Source: Salminus brasiliensis
Lineage: Eukaryota; Chordata; Actinopteri; Characiformes; Bryconidae
DNA length: 64,000 nucleotides
Assembly: GCF_030463535.1 (NCBI RefSeq)
Contig: NC_132897.1
Coordinates: 5,649,821-5,713,820 of the forward strand
Direction of reading: 5' to 3'
The position numbers and the translations under genes are program-made. Positions within the stretch are counted from its first letter, which is position 1. Every line of letters starts with the position of its first letter. The notes below the pieces were generated by a model that saw only the letters and a list, made by a program, of their open reading frames with translations, searched no databases and was not told where the DNA came from. Positions 1 through 11,741 of the stretch are shown piece by piece.

Positions 1-540
1 AGGAAATACAGGGTTTTTGCATGACAGCAACAATTTTATTGGGGTGAAGACTTCTTTCTCAAAGCCATCCATCTCCAGGTAATCCATCAGCAGCTGTGCT
101 GTGCCGCTGCCCCCCTGTCCAGCTGATTCCTGTTTTGAGCTCAGCTCAGCAGAACCTAACCCAGAGCCCCTCGCTCAGGCCAGTCGAGCCGGCAGCAGAG
201 CAGAGGGGGAAAAGTGCAGCCCCGCCCACAGTGTTAACACCGACCTAACACAAGGCAACAGCATTGTGTGAGCTACCCTCACACTTCCTGTGCACCTCCG
301 GAACCCCCCGGCCCGCACTTCCTGCAAGAGCTCCACGACCTTCTCACCACCAGCGCTGCAAAACACATCCTTTAGCATAGCGGCGAAGCAGAAGGAGGGG
401 ATGAAACCAATACAGAGATGGATAGAGAAAAATACAGTGAGCGCGGGAGAGAGCGGGACCCCTTTAGAAGGGATCACTAGGTGAAAGGTTTTACACACTC
501 CGTACTCCAAACGCAGATGATCAGCAAGGGCATATTTGGT
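1..540 (-). other. Left edge with possible exon fragments, unrecognised
   Basis: On the minus strand two open stretches look exon-like: after TGTTTTGCAG (about 355) a frame AGGEKVVELLQEVRAGGFRR, and further down (about 110-35) AQLLMDYLEMDGFEKEVFTP followed by AATAAA. I cannot assign either to a family, and donors are weak. Positions 1-35 match the short repeat GATACAAGGTTTTGCATGACA seen elsewhere. Confidence 0.2.
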
Positions 541-716
541 ATCTATAACTACTTATAGGCAAGTTTGCTCAGTGGGCCTCTTTGCGACGCCACCTGGTAG
601 TTATTTCCAGTCCTACAAGGCCAGGTTTCTATCTCTACGAATGGCGAGAGACCAAAATACTGAAAACAGAAGAAAAATCTCATGAATAGTTTGTGGTGTT
701 CGGCTTAAAAACGCTC

Positions 717-720
<4 letters not shown>

Positions 721-752
<32 letters not shown>

Positions 753-1135
753 TGATTTTTCAGCTTCAGGGTTTTTCTTCTGCACCTGTGCAGCTCTCCA
801 CATCGAGGAGCTGATTGGCTCTTTTTGTTGAAGGGTGGGGCTTAAACATCCGTAAATATCCGTAAACTGACGCCTTGTTGTGTGTTACGATCGTGGTTAG
901 CATGTTGCTAACTTGCTAACGGCTAACAGCTTAAAGCTTACAGCTCAACAATATCTTATTATGAAATAATAAAATAAAATAATTAAATAATTATAATGAT
1001 AAAATAATTAAATAATACAATAAATAAAATAATAAAAAATATAATGATCAAATAATTAAATAATACAATAAATAAAATAATTCAATAATAAACAATAAAA
1101 ATAAATAAAATGATAAAATGAAATTTAAATAAAAT
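721..1135. repeat. Poly-A run and AT-rich low-complexity stretch
   Basis: A run of 30 A at 721-750, then from 955 a nearly pure A/T stretch of AATAATTAAATAA words. Confidence 0.85.
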
Positions 1136-1360
1136 TTAAACTGGTTCTGATTCAAACTGGACTGGGTTTCCCTCTCAGCACAAATGAAAGATTGGTGCCG
1201 AATGGTAGAACGAGCATCACATGGACCCCCCCCCCTCACTCTCCCATTTAAGATGATCTTCATGCTACAAAGCTGTTGAGAAACTGAGCTGGACTCTTCT
1301 CACGCTTGTGACCGTCCTCGTTGTGCAAGAAGAGCTACATTATCACCTACTGCACAGCTA

Positions 1361-1811
1361 CACCATATGGACGAAAGTAATGGGACACCTGTTCATTCAT
1401 CGTTTCTTCTGAAGAGTTTTGCCTTCATCTATTGGAGTAACTGGCTCTAGAAGGCATTCTACTAGGTTTTGGAGGAGCATTGCTGTGAGGATTTGATTGC
1501 AGTCAGCGACAAGAGCGTTACTGGGCACCATCCATAATTCCAGAGAACACAGTAGTTCTACTGCTCCACAGCTCAATGCTGCAAGGGGGTGGGGGGGGGG
1601 GCGCTTTATACCCCTCTAGCCCACTCCTGGCATTAGGCAGCATGGTGCCAATAGGTTCACGTTTATCTGCTCCAGACAGTCCTATTCTACTGGCAGTGCT
1701 TCTTTACAGGGACTAGACAAGCTGTGTTTGTGTGCAATGGGTGCAAATGAAAGTAGCGGAATGCATTCCTTAGAAGGGGTGTCCACAAACATTTGGACAT
1801 GCAGTTTATAG
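1361..1811 (+). mobile_element. Family A MITE
   Basis: ACCATATGGACGAAAGTAAT to TCCACAAACATTTGGACATG, 450 bp, with TCCACAGCTCAATGCTGCAA inside. No transposase. Confidence 0.8.
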
Positions 1812-2069
1812 GATTTTAATGTTGATTTTAGCCCACTTTAATAGACCGTTGAGAGAAACCGCATGAGCTGGTCTATTAGAGATAGGTTAGAGATGCTACG
1901 CAGGGTTTGTGGTGAACGTGTGATTCGGGTTTGCAGTCTGCATGATGCTAATGAGTGGGGAGAACCGGTGGAGTGTAGGCTGGCTGGCGTGCTCTCAGTG
2001 CTCTCAACAGAAGCTCTCTGCAGAAGATTGTCTGTGTTATTTAAGAGTGATGGTGAGAATAAGGTTTGT

Positions 2070-3520
2070 TGAATGGTATTTTCAGAACAGAGCGTTTAGA
2101 ATGAGGGTTCTATGATGACACAGTTCTACGTAGTATAAGGCATTCAGAATGAGGGTTCTACATTGACACAATTAGAACAAGTGAACGGGCTCCAGAAATA
2201 AGACACTAAGAATGATGACTCTACCATAGAGGTTCACAATCAGGCATTTTCAAATAATGGTTCTAGAATAGAGGTTCTAAAACCCAGTCATTTAGAAATT
2301 CAGAATGAGGGTATAAATGAGAGAGTTCTAGACTGAGGTTCTAAAATGACAATGGTTCTACAATTTGGAATATTGGATATACTGTGAATGAGGGTTCTAC
2401 AATGGAAGTGTTAGAATGTGGTATAAATAAGAGTTCTAGAGACACACAGGGATATATTCTTTAGCAGAGGGTTCTAGAATGTTTTTTTCCAACAGCATGT
2501 TTTAAATGAGGCATATAAATTAGGGTTCTAGAACTGGTGTGTGTGTAGGGGGGGGGTATACAATGACACATTTAGAATGGGGTAAAAGTTCTAGCATGTT
2601 CTAGCCTTCAAGTTCTAGCATGAAGGTTCTAAAATGGGAGTTGTACAATGACATTTTGAATAAGGCCTATAAATAAGTTTTTGAATGACAAGTAGAAATG
2701 AGGGTTCTCAAAGAAACATTTAAAATAAGGGTTCTAGAACAGGCTTAACCAATGACGAAATGAGAATTAAAGATACAAATACGAGTTATAGGATGGGTCC
2801 TAAAATGACACATTGTGAATGGGGAATAAATAGTAAATGAGGGTTCTACAGTGTCACACTCAGAATGATATGAAGCATAACAATGACGGTTCTAGAATGG
2901 GTCTTCAATGACATTTGGAATGAGGCATATACTGTAAATGAGGGTTCCACAATGAAACATTTAGAATGAAGGTTCTAGAATGGGGGTTGTACAATGACAA
3001 GGTTAGACTGAGGCATTTAAATTGAGGTTCTAGAATGGGCTTCTCCAATGACCAAAATGAAAGAGAATGAAGGATTTAAATTAAAGTTCTAGGATGGGGT
3101 TCTAAAATGGCACATTCAGAATGAGGGATAAAAATGTGGGTTCTAGAATGGGTCTTCGATGGCATGTGGAATGAGGGATATACTGTAATTGAGGGTTCTA
3201 CAGTGAAACATTTCAAATGAAGGTTCTAGAATAGGGGTTGTACAATGACAGAATGAGAATGAAGGTTATAAATGAGAGTTCTAGGATGGGGTTCTAAAAT
3301 GACATTTGGAATGAGGCATGTACTGTAAAAAGATTTAAATGCGAGTTCTAGACTAGGCTTTCCAACAACAGAATGAGAATCAGACATGTTAATTAGGGTT
3401 CTAGAATGAGGATTGAACAATGCCATTTAGAACGATGGCTCTAAATGAGAGCTGTGGAATAAAAAAGGGTATGACCGTGGAGCTGAGCGCGGATGTTCTA
3501 GCATGATACTTTTTAAATAA
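2070..3520 (+). repeat. GAGGGTTCTAGAATG degenerate minisatellite
   Basis: The motif GGTTCTAGAATG(G/A)G recurs more than a dozen times, interleaved with AATGACA(C/T)ATTTAGAATGAGG. The TTCTAGAA core is shared with the array at 62640, but the flanking unit sequence differs. Confidence 0.8.
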
Positions 3521-4079
3521 TGTTTATTCACAGGTTTCTTGAAAACAGGGTTCTGCAATAGTGGTTCTAGGACTGCTTATGGTCTGACTGTGCACAGGCA
3601 CAATGATCCCAGCAGCAGCAGAAAAGCAGAAGTCAATTACTTCCACAGCAATCGTGGTATTGTTGTGCTTCTCGGCTAAATTTGGAACTCGGTTTCTACA
3701 ACAGCAGGAGAACAACAAGCTGAGGATTTCTGGGTCAGAAACAGGACTACGGCCCCTCTCCATCGCCCCCGAACCCCCCACCCCCACCACCACCCCCGCC
3801 GCCCGCCTCATTAATTTGCATGGTGGGGAACTTAATCTGACAGCCCACATACAATGAAAGCAAGCAACAATCCACAAAAGGCCTTCATCTACTCTGCTCG
3901 CCCGTCCTTAGACCCACCAACACAGATCACGGCACAATGCTGGACAACATACTGGTCAACAGAGACGATGGATGCTAATGAGGATGAGCTTCAGTCCACG
4001 AGTTTTAAGAACCTCGGGAGATGAGGAAACTCACACATGGCACAAAACACACACACACGTAACACAGATGCAGAGTGAC
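3521..4079. other. No recognised gene
   Basis: Short frames on both strands (84 and 117 codons) show no domain or codon pattern of note. Includes a CACC-rich stretch at 3775-3800. Confidence 0.5.
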
Positions 4080-4740
4080 TGCAAAACCACTAAGCGGTTG
4101 CTAGGGTGTTGCGAGATGGTTGCTATGCCATACTAAGTGGATGATATGCTGTTGTTAAGCAGCTGCTTAGGTAGAGTGATTGTTGTGGAATGCTGTGGGA
4201 TGCTATACATTTGCTATGCTGTCCCAAGTGGTTGCTAGGCGGTTGCTATGCTGTTCCATGTGGCTGCTATTGCTGTTAAGCGGTTGCTACAGCATCCCAG
4301 GCATTTGCTATGCTCTTCCAAGTTGTTGCGTAACGGATGCTATGGTATCCCATCTGGTTGCTAGGTAGTTGCTATGTTGTTCCATGTGGTTGCCATGCTG
4401 TTACTAAGCAGTTGCTATGGTATTAAGGGGTTGCTATGTTGTCCCAAATGGTTGCTAGGCAGGTGCTACATTTTTCCAAGTGACATCCCAGGCTATGTTG
4501 AGCCATGTCGTTTCTAAGCGGTTGCAGGGGTATCCCAATGTGGTTTCTATGCTGCTAATGCTAAGTGGATGCTTGGGTGTTGCTAGATGGTTGCTGTGCT
4601 ATACTAAGTGTATGCTACGCTGTTAGTAAGCGTTGTTAGTAAGTGTTGTTAAAAAGAAGCTATGCTTCTCTTTCTGGCTGGCATGCTACTGTCAATCGGT
4701 TGCTACGGTATCCCAGGTAGATGTAATGGGGCTACTTGTG
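4080..4740 (+). repeat. GGTTGCTATGCTGTT minisatellite
   Basis: Words such as GGTTGCTAGGCGGTTGCTAT and TGCTATGCTGTTCCATGTGG recur at variable spacing, giving a degenerate array. Confidence 0.8.
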
Positions 4741-5429
4741 TATTATTATTGTTGTTGTTATTAATATTGTTATGAAAACAAGAGGGGTGTACTCTATGCA
4801 CAACCACTAATTAGGAAGGAAGGGGAAATAGGGGGCTAGGCAGCAGCTTGCCTATTGCCGGTCAAATTTGGGGCCACTGGCAAAACTACCTCGGACCGCT
4901 TTAGCACCTATGCCAGCCATCAGCGGGCCGAAGTTTTTGCCATCGGTGAACTGACCACAGCCCAGTAACCTGCTGTACCAGACGACAGCAATTCACCATT
5001 ACAACAAAACCACGACTGAGCAAACTTTACCTCCTTCCCTCAACTCTGCTGACTTCGCCCACTCCACTTCACCTCTTCACCCAATCTGTGATAACCCCAC
5101 TGAGTCATTCGCCCAACATGTTACACAGGTGTTACACAATTCTTCCATCAGTGCCGGGACATGTCCACTTAGACATTAAATGATGTGCAATACTGAGAAT
5201 CTGTGTCATCAGAAAAAAGCCTGATGAGGAATTATTTGCATTTTAGGCATTTTAAGCTCTATGGCATATTTGAAACCAGTAATTTACTGGAAAATAAAAT
5301 GTACACAGTTTTTCCACTTAACTGAAATGTAGCCAATCCGCTACAGCAGTTTCTATGTGTGAGGTTTGGTTCTTCAGTTTAGTGCTGGAGCGAACACATA
5401 CCAGAAACTCAAAAACTCGCCGTCTATTT
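4741..5429. other. No recognised feature
   Basis: Apart from a short TTG/TTA-rich stretch at 4740-4775, I see no gene, mobile element or tandem repeat here. Confidence 0.5.
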
Positions 5430-6000
5430 AAATGACATCAAATTAGATCAAAAGCAACACATAAAAAACTATACAAACAGTAAGAAAAAAAACCCACACA
5501 AATCTGATATAACTGCATAGAATAGGAATAATAACCCGCACCAACCATAAGAAAGCCATCAAATCTGTTCAAATCACACACAACAAAGAAATGTGCTTAA
5601 AATCAGATAAAAAGCTACACCACAAAGTATGAAAAAAAAACACATAAAATCTTGAATGAATAAAACTTTAGTTTAAAATCAGATAAAATTATAAACCAAA
5701 TCACATAAAATCTGATTAAGAAATTTGCTTAAGGGTTAAAGTAAGAAAATCTAATAAAATTTGACATGTATTAAAATCGGATAAAAACATGAATTTTAAA
5801 ATCAGATAAAAAATATATAAAATCAGATAAAAATGTAAACCAAATCAGATAAAATCTGATAACCAATTTGCTTAAAATCAAATGAAAAGCTAAACCAAAA
5901 ATAAGAAAAACATTTACTCTGATAAAATAGCATAAACTCAGACCACAAAATAAGAAATAAAATCTGATCAAATCTGATCAAATCTGACACAATTTGACAA
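5430..6000 (+). repeat. AATCAGATAAAA degenerate repeat
   Basis: AT-rich stretch with AAATCAGATAAAA, AAATCTGATAAAA and similar words repeated at irregular spacing; very few G. Both strands lack structure that would suggest a gene. Confidence 0.75.
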
Positions 6001-6509
6001 GAAGCTACACCAACGACTACAACACAAATCTGCCAAAATCAAAATAACATGCTGACAGATTGCCGATGGCTTGTTTGGGCCCAATTCATCTCACCCAACT
6101 CCATGTGTGCACCAGCCACTTCTAATTATTAAGGATTATAAATACGGTATTTCTATTACATTGAATCATACTGTATTGTTGTGTTTTGCATCATGACAAC
6201 CATGTTAGCTTGGGGTTAACACTGAGAGAATTCGGGACACTATAAAGCATTTCGAATACTCAACTTTTATAATACTGATAATAATTACCAATTTAATAAA
6301 CACACCAATTTCATTTTCAGCTATTGTGTAGTACTGCATTTATTCTCACGTTTGTAAATCATAATACCTCTATAAGTTACGGCCCAAGCCTATGAGCTTA
6401 TAATGAATTTGGTAATGCTTTAAGAGTAAATCCATCCTCAGTTTCAGCAGGTCTCCACTTTTACTGCACATTTCAAAAATGCTCATTAGATGCTTAATAA
6501 CGGGCCTGC

Positions 6510-6535
6510 GGGGGGGGGGGGGGGGGGGGGGGGGG
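6510..6535 (+). repeat. Poly-G run (26 G)
   Basis: Uninterrupted G run after GGGCCTGC. The stretch 6001-7185 around it holds nothing else recognised apart from a short TA repeat at 6881-6892. Confidence 0.95.
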
Positions 6536-7189
6536 CTTAGTGTGGAGCAGGTGAGGCAGAAAGAAGCCAATCAGAGACTTTCCTGCTTCGTACGTAGCTG
6601 TGGACGGGTCGGGTGGAAGGGTCGCCACCCACCACTGACTAATAGCGGAAAAAATGATCTCTATTTTAACATCAATTGAGGTGGACTTACAGGTTCAGCA
6701 GAACTGGATTTTCAACCACAAGGGGGCGCACTAGCCAGGCTTAGAACTGTCATTTATTGGCATTAAAAAGTCAATTTTGGAAATATGTGTTTTAACAAAA
6801 TGCTAAAAGGAGTGTAGGTTTACAAATGGCTGTAGGTGGTTGCTGTGGTACTCTTATGCGGTTTGTTGGGCATTATTAGTTTATATATATATAAAACTAA
6901 AAATGAACTGCATGTTTGATTAGAAATTAGGACTGGTAGTCCAGCTGAACTGATGTTAGTGTAGCCCAGTGTGAGAAAGGCTAAGATAATATCATCATAC
7001 TCAGTTTTGTAAGCAATGATGGACACTTCTCCATTTAAAGAGCATGTTCCAAACTGCATTACAGCATCTGTGGGCTAACTTTGGTTTCCTGTGGTTAAGA
7101 TTTCTACGTTTGGTGCACGTCAGGTACCAAAAATAGTTACTTCTCAAAAATGTGATCCAGCTCATTCTGTTATTCCTCTTACTCATAAT

Positions 7190-9270
7190 TCAGGATATCA
7201 GCTCATGTAACAGAGTGGGCTGAAGGGCCTCAACCTGATATAACAGGGTGGTTCCTAATGGTGCAAAGTCACAGTGAGCTTCAACACTGAGGCTGGAGAG
7301 AGTGTCCAGTAGATCAGATCCCATACAAGAGGGGGTTGAAGGGCCTAAACCTGATATAACAGAGTGGTGCATGGGCATTGACACCACCAGGCAACAGAAA
7401 AGAGTGGTGTTAGTGGCTTTGCGGCTACAAGCACACATCCTAATGGTTCAAGAGGGGGTTGAAGGGCCTAAACCTGATATAACAGAGTGGGGCAAGGGCA
7501 CTGATTCTACTAGACTACAGAACAGAAGGTGTTAGTGGCTTTGCGGCTACGAGCACACATCCTAATGGTGCCAAGTCACAGTGAGCTTCAACACTGAAGC
7601 TAGAGAGAGTGTCCAGTAGATCAGATCCCATACAAGAGGGGGCTGAAGGGCCTAAACCTGATATAACAGAGTGGTGCATGGGCATTGACACCATCAGGCA
7701 AGAGAAAACAGTGGTGTTAGTGGCTTTGCGGCTACAAGCACACATCCTAATGGTGCCAAGTCACAGTGAGCTTCAACACTGAAGCTAGAGAGAGTGTCCA
7801 GTAGATCAGATCCCATACAAGAGGGGGTTGAAGGGCATAAACCTGATATAACAGGGTGGTGCATGGGCACTGATTCTACTAGGCTACAGAACAGAAGGTG
7901 TTAGTGGCTTTGCGGCTACGAGCACACATCCTAATGGTGCCAAGTCACGGTGAGCCACCACATTGAGGCTTGAGAGAAAGATCTAGTAAGACCATGCCTC
8001 AAGCAAAAGGGGGTTAAGGTGGGGAAATGGGAAAATGGCAAGACATCTAGCAGTAAAAACTCCACAGCGATGGAATTGAACTTACCTCGATCTGTTCCTT
8101 AGAAATATCAACTTTATTAGAGGGTGGGTGTAATTTTGCAGCCCACTTTTGCTGATACTTGTCACCCTCAGTCTGTGGTCTAGTATGTGCAGGTCCATCG
8201 CCTCTTCTCAGGAAGACGTGCTGGGGAAGACGATACTCCTAGACAAACTCCCACCCCAGAAGATCCCCCTGAACGCTGGATTTAGCTATGTAACCGTGAA
8301 CTCCACACACATTGTGGCTGGGAGAGCAGCAGAAAGCCTGCAGGAGAAGAAAAACCCGTTGGAGGTAATTCGAGCCGTGAACCACACGGTACTGAAAGAA
8401 ACGGGGCAGGCGGACACGCCCCTCTGCCTGGCCTTAAAGCTACAGTGGCCCTCTGCGGAAGCCTGAGACTACATGGGCTGAAGAGGTGGGCCCCAAGGCC
8501 TCCTTGGGCTGCACCCAGTCACCCTCCTGTTGTGTTCAACTGTAGGGAACAGCAAGAACGTTCCTGGGGCAAGTTGACTCCCCTGAAAGTAGATAAAAAA
8601 ATCATGGCTCATGGGCACTGACACCACCAGGCAACAGAAAACAGTGGTGTTAGAGGCTCTGTGGCTACGAGCACACATCCTAATGGTGCAAAGTCTCCAT
8701 GAGCTTCAAGACTGAGGCTAGAGAGAGTGTCCAGCAGATCAGCTCCTGAACAACAGTTGGGTGAAGGGCATAAACCTGATATAACAGGGTGGTGCATGGG
8801 CATTGACACCACCAGGCAACAGAAAAGAGTGGTGTTAGAGGCTCTGTGGCTATGAGCACACATCCTAATGGTGCAAAGTCACAGTGAGCTTAAACACTGA
8901 GGCTAGAGAGAGTGTCCAGTAGATTAGATCCCGTACAAGAGGGGGCTGAAGGGCCTAAACCTGATTTACCAGGGTGGTGCATGGGCATTGACACCACCAG
9001 GCAACAGAAAAGAGTGGTGTTAGTGGCTTTGTGGCTACGAGCACACATCCTAATGGTGCAAAGTCACAGTGAGCTTAAACACTGAGGCTAGAGAGAGTGT
9101 CCAGTAGATTAGATCCCATACAAGAGGGGGCTGAAGGGCCTAAACCTGATTTACCAGGGTGGTGCATGGGCATTGATTCTACTAGGCTACAGAACAGAAA
9201 GTGTTAGTGGCTCTGTGGCTACAAGCGCACATCCTAATGGTGCAAAGTCACAGTGAGCTTCAACACACAA
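7190..9270 (+). repeat. Tandem array, unit about 185 bp
   Basis: GGTGGTGCATGGGCATTGAC recurs at about 8789, 8974 and 9158 (185-bp spacing) and CAAGTCACAGTGAGCTTCAA at about 7570 and 7758. Each unit contains GGGCCTAAACCTGATATAAC and CGAGCACACATCCTAATGGT. The array is split between about 7985 and 8600 by unrelated sequence. Partial degraded units extend to about 9640. Confidence 0.9.
8141..8466 (+). CDS. Exon-like open frame, possible small secreted protein
   Basis: I do not recognise this. Directly after a splice-acceptor-like AATTTTGCAG the plus strand reads PLLLILVTLSLWSSMCRSIA, then SSQEDVLGKTILLDK, and stays open to TGA (108 residues). The hydrophobic start resembles a signal peptide, and two N-glycosylation sequons follow (NST and NHT). 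No start codon precedes the hydrophobic stretch in frame, so it would be a 3' exon whose 5' partner I did not find, or a retained fragment of a dead gene. It sits in a unique island inside a tandem array. Confidence 0.3.
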
Positions 9271-11676
9271 GATGTTACCCCATATTGTGAATTTCCCCAC
9301 TGCGGGACTAATAAAGGACTATCTTATATAGAGTCGGGTTTATTTCTGATAAAATTACTGAAATTCACTAAAACCTGGGGTGGTGTGTCTCTTACCGATG
9401 TGCTCTGTGCCTAAAGAGAGAGGAGCAGGACGATCAATCTGTTATAGGAACGCCTCCAGGCCATAGAAGTGGCTCTGCAGTTATGAGCATGCATCCTAAT
9501 TGTCCTAAAAGAGGCTTGAGAGAGTGTCCAGCACATGGGTGGCTCATGGGCATTGATTCTAGTAGACTACAGAAGAGAGTGGGGTTAGTGAATCAAGGGG
9601 CTACAAGCACACATCCTAATGGTGCAAAGTCACAGACACTGTAGTGAGGAGAAGACCCTGAAAGTACAGTACTGCTGATCCCAGTGTTGGAGGAATGGAG
9701 CCTGAAAATAGCAATACTTAGAGTTAAGGGGACCTGGTATGGCCTCCAGAAGTAAAGCAGTAGGCTCGTCCCCCATCAGGATCAGGATAAGGCTTGTAGA
9801 TTTTATTATTACATATTATATATATATATATATATATTATATACATATTCATATTCATATACTCATATATTCATACTCTATTGGAGTTGATGGCTGTGGG
9901 ACATTACCCTCACTATTTTACAATTGATCATCGTGATCAGAACAGATTTCATGATCAGCTTCACTTTTAGACACTTAGGGCCTGTTTACACCTGGCATTA
10001 ACATAAGCGTGACATGAAGTCACACAGATATGCACTGAACTGAATTAGACTGAAGTGAATGAGCCTGGTGAACACCAGAACACTAGTATCTTGTGACTGT
10101 CCCGGGATTTTAAAGCTTAAACAGTCACCTGGAGCAGTAATTCTGACCTGTTTTATAAATGCAACCAAAACTGAACATAGTTCTGTACCCTGAGGAGGCC
10201 TACTGGAGGCGCTGTCTCTTTTTCTAGAAGGATTATGCTGTCATATTTGTCATAGTGCCATCTTTTGTTTAGTGCCTTTTTTCCCTGTTATTGGGACTCA
10301 TCAGTGGTTGTTCATAGATTATAACCTGACACACACTCCATGGACAGAAGTACCAGCTTGTAGTCTAAGTAAATGCATTAAGAAGATCCTTAAAACAGAG
10401 TTTTTATTAATTCTGTGAGTAGGAGAGTTTTCCCAGAGGGATTTAATGGTGCGTTAGGCCGAACCGCAGCCTAAATCATGTCCAGGAACTGCTAAAACTG
10501 CAAAATCATTGTTGCTCAAAAGCCTCTGGTAAGCTGTTCTGCTGCTGATTCATGACTGGGGCCTCAGGCCCAACCCTGACATTTGGACGTAAACTACTGT
10601 TCCTGTGTGTTCTGGACCATCATTGTGCCTTACATATGGATGGTTTTACTAGACCCTGAGCAGAATGAGGGATGGCTTCAGCCACGGTTGGAAGCCAGTC
10701 AGGTTTGGCTACAGCAAAGCACCACACTCTGGAAAAATAAGAGGTCTTAAAGGGGTTCTTTGGAGCGATGCACTGGAGAAAACACCGGTCCTAATGTGTT
10801 ATTTAGTCCACAGCTCATCCGGTCCTAATCCAAAAACCAAGCAGCAATAACAGCCCAAGGATCTGTGCTAAGCTAAAAACTAACGCTAGCCTTATACCAG
10901 CTCTTCTTTCCATTGTCAGCTCCCTCAAAAACAAGCTGGACTTCCTCAGATGAACCACACTGGAGCTAAAGTACCAGCTTACTGTTTCACTGGTAAGACT
11001 TAAGAAGGCCAAACCCAGGGCAAGGCTAAAAGCTAAATGGTTTTCCATAATCTTGTCAGTTTAAGACAATAATACATAATAATTTTTACTACAGTGTGAA
11101 AACTATGATATACTATATGGGCTTGTGTAAAAGAAAAGCTGTGTTTGACAGTGAGGTAAAACAGGGCTAATTTAATGCCATCTAAGCACTTTTGACCCCA
11201 GCTAAAGTCCCATACCTACTATTAATACTAGAAAAAACAACTTAATACTCAATACATGCATTTTTGGGTATTTTTTAAAGCCAATTCTAGAATTGCTTCA
11301 TGAATAGTGTATTCTTACTGTTAAATACACACAAACACACACACACACAGTAACACACACACATACAAACTGATTTGATTAAATTGTGCACATATGCCTA
11401 TATTGTGTCGGAGGATTGATGAGGGTTCATGTCACTACAGAGCTTTGCTTCATTTTAATATAAAATACACAGTTCATTACTGTACATTATTTCATTACAG
11501 CTCATTACACTTTACACAGAATTCCTACCTAGAAAATAACTGTGACATGAACAAATACTGCAGATTTATATCAAGAAATATCATTAATGAAATTCTAACA
11601 TTTAGCGAACTTTCTTCTTATTTCAGGAGTCACATTACAGATGTTCAGAGATGATGAGACACTGCCTGCGTCTGTG
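9271..11676. other. Spacer and probable nipsnap1 3' UTR
   Basis: No coding exon recognised. The right side must be the nipsnap1 3' UTR. Contains a short TA repeat (9818-9840), a CA repeat (11331-11350) and otherwise unremarkable sequence. Confidence 0.6.
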
Positions 11677-11741
11677 TTACTGAAGAGGAGAGCTCTTTGT
11701 GGGAATCAAAATCCTCGACTCCATGCTCCGGACTAAAGGCA
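11677..11741 (-). CDS. nipsnap1: nipsnap1 terminal exon
   Basis: Acceptor TTCCCTTACAG, then [20 protein letters not shown] and TAA, the canonical NIPSNAP C-terminus. No certain polyadenylation site; an AATAAA on the minus strand lies near 10403-10408. Confidence 0.96.

Noticed and set aside
3524-3877. 117-codon minus and 84-codon plus frames
   Set aside because: Overlap each other, no splice context and no recognisable motif.
7190-7745. Repeated MCACSRKATNTT frames on the minus strand
   Set aside because: They are the 185-bp tandem unit read through; no independent evidence of coding.
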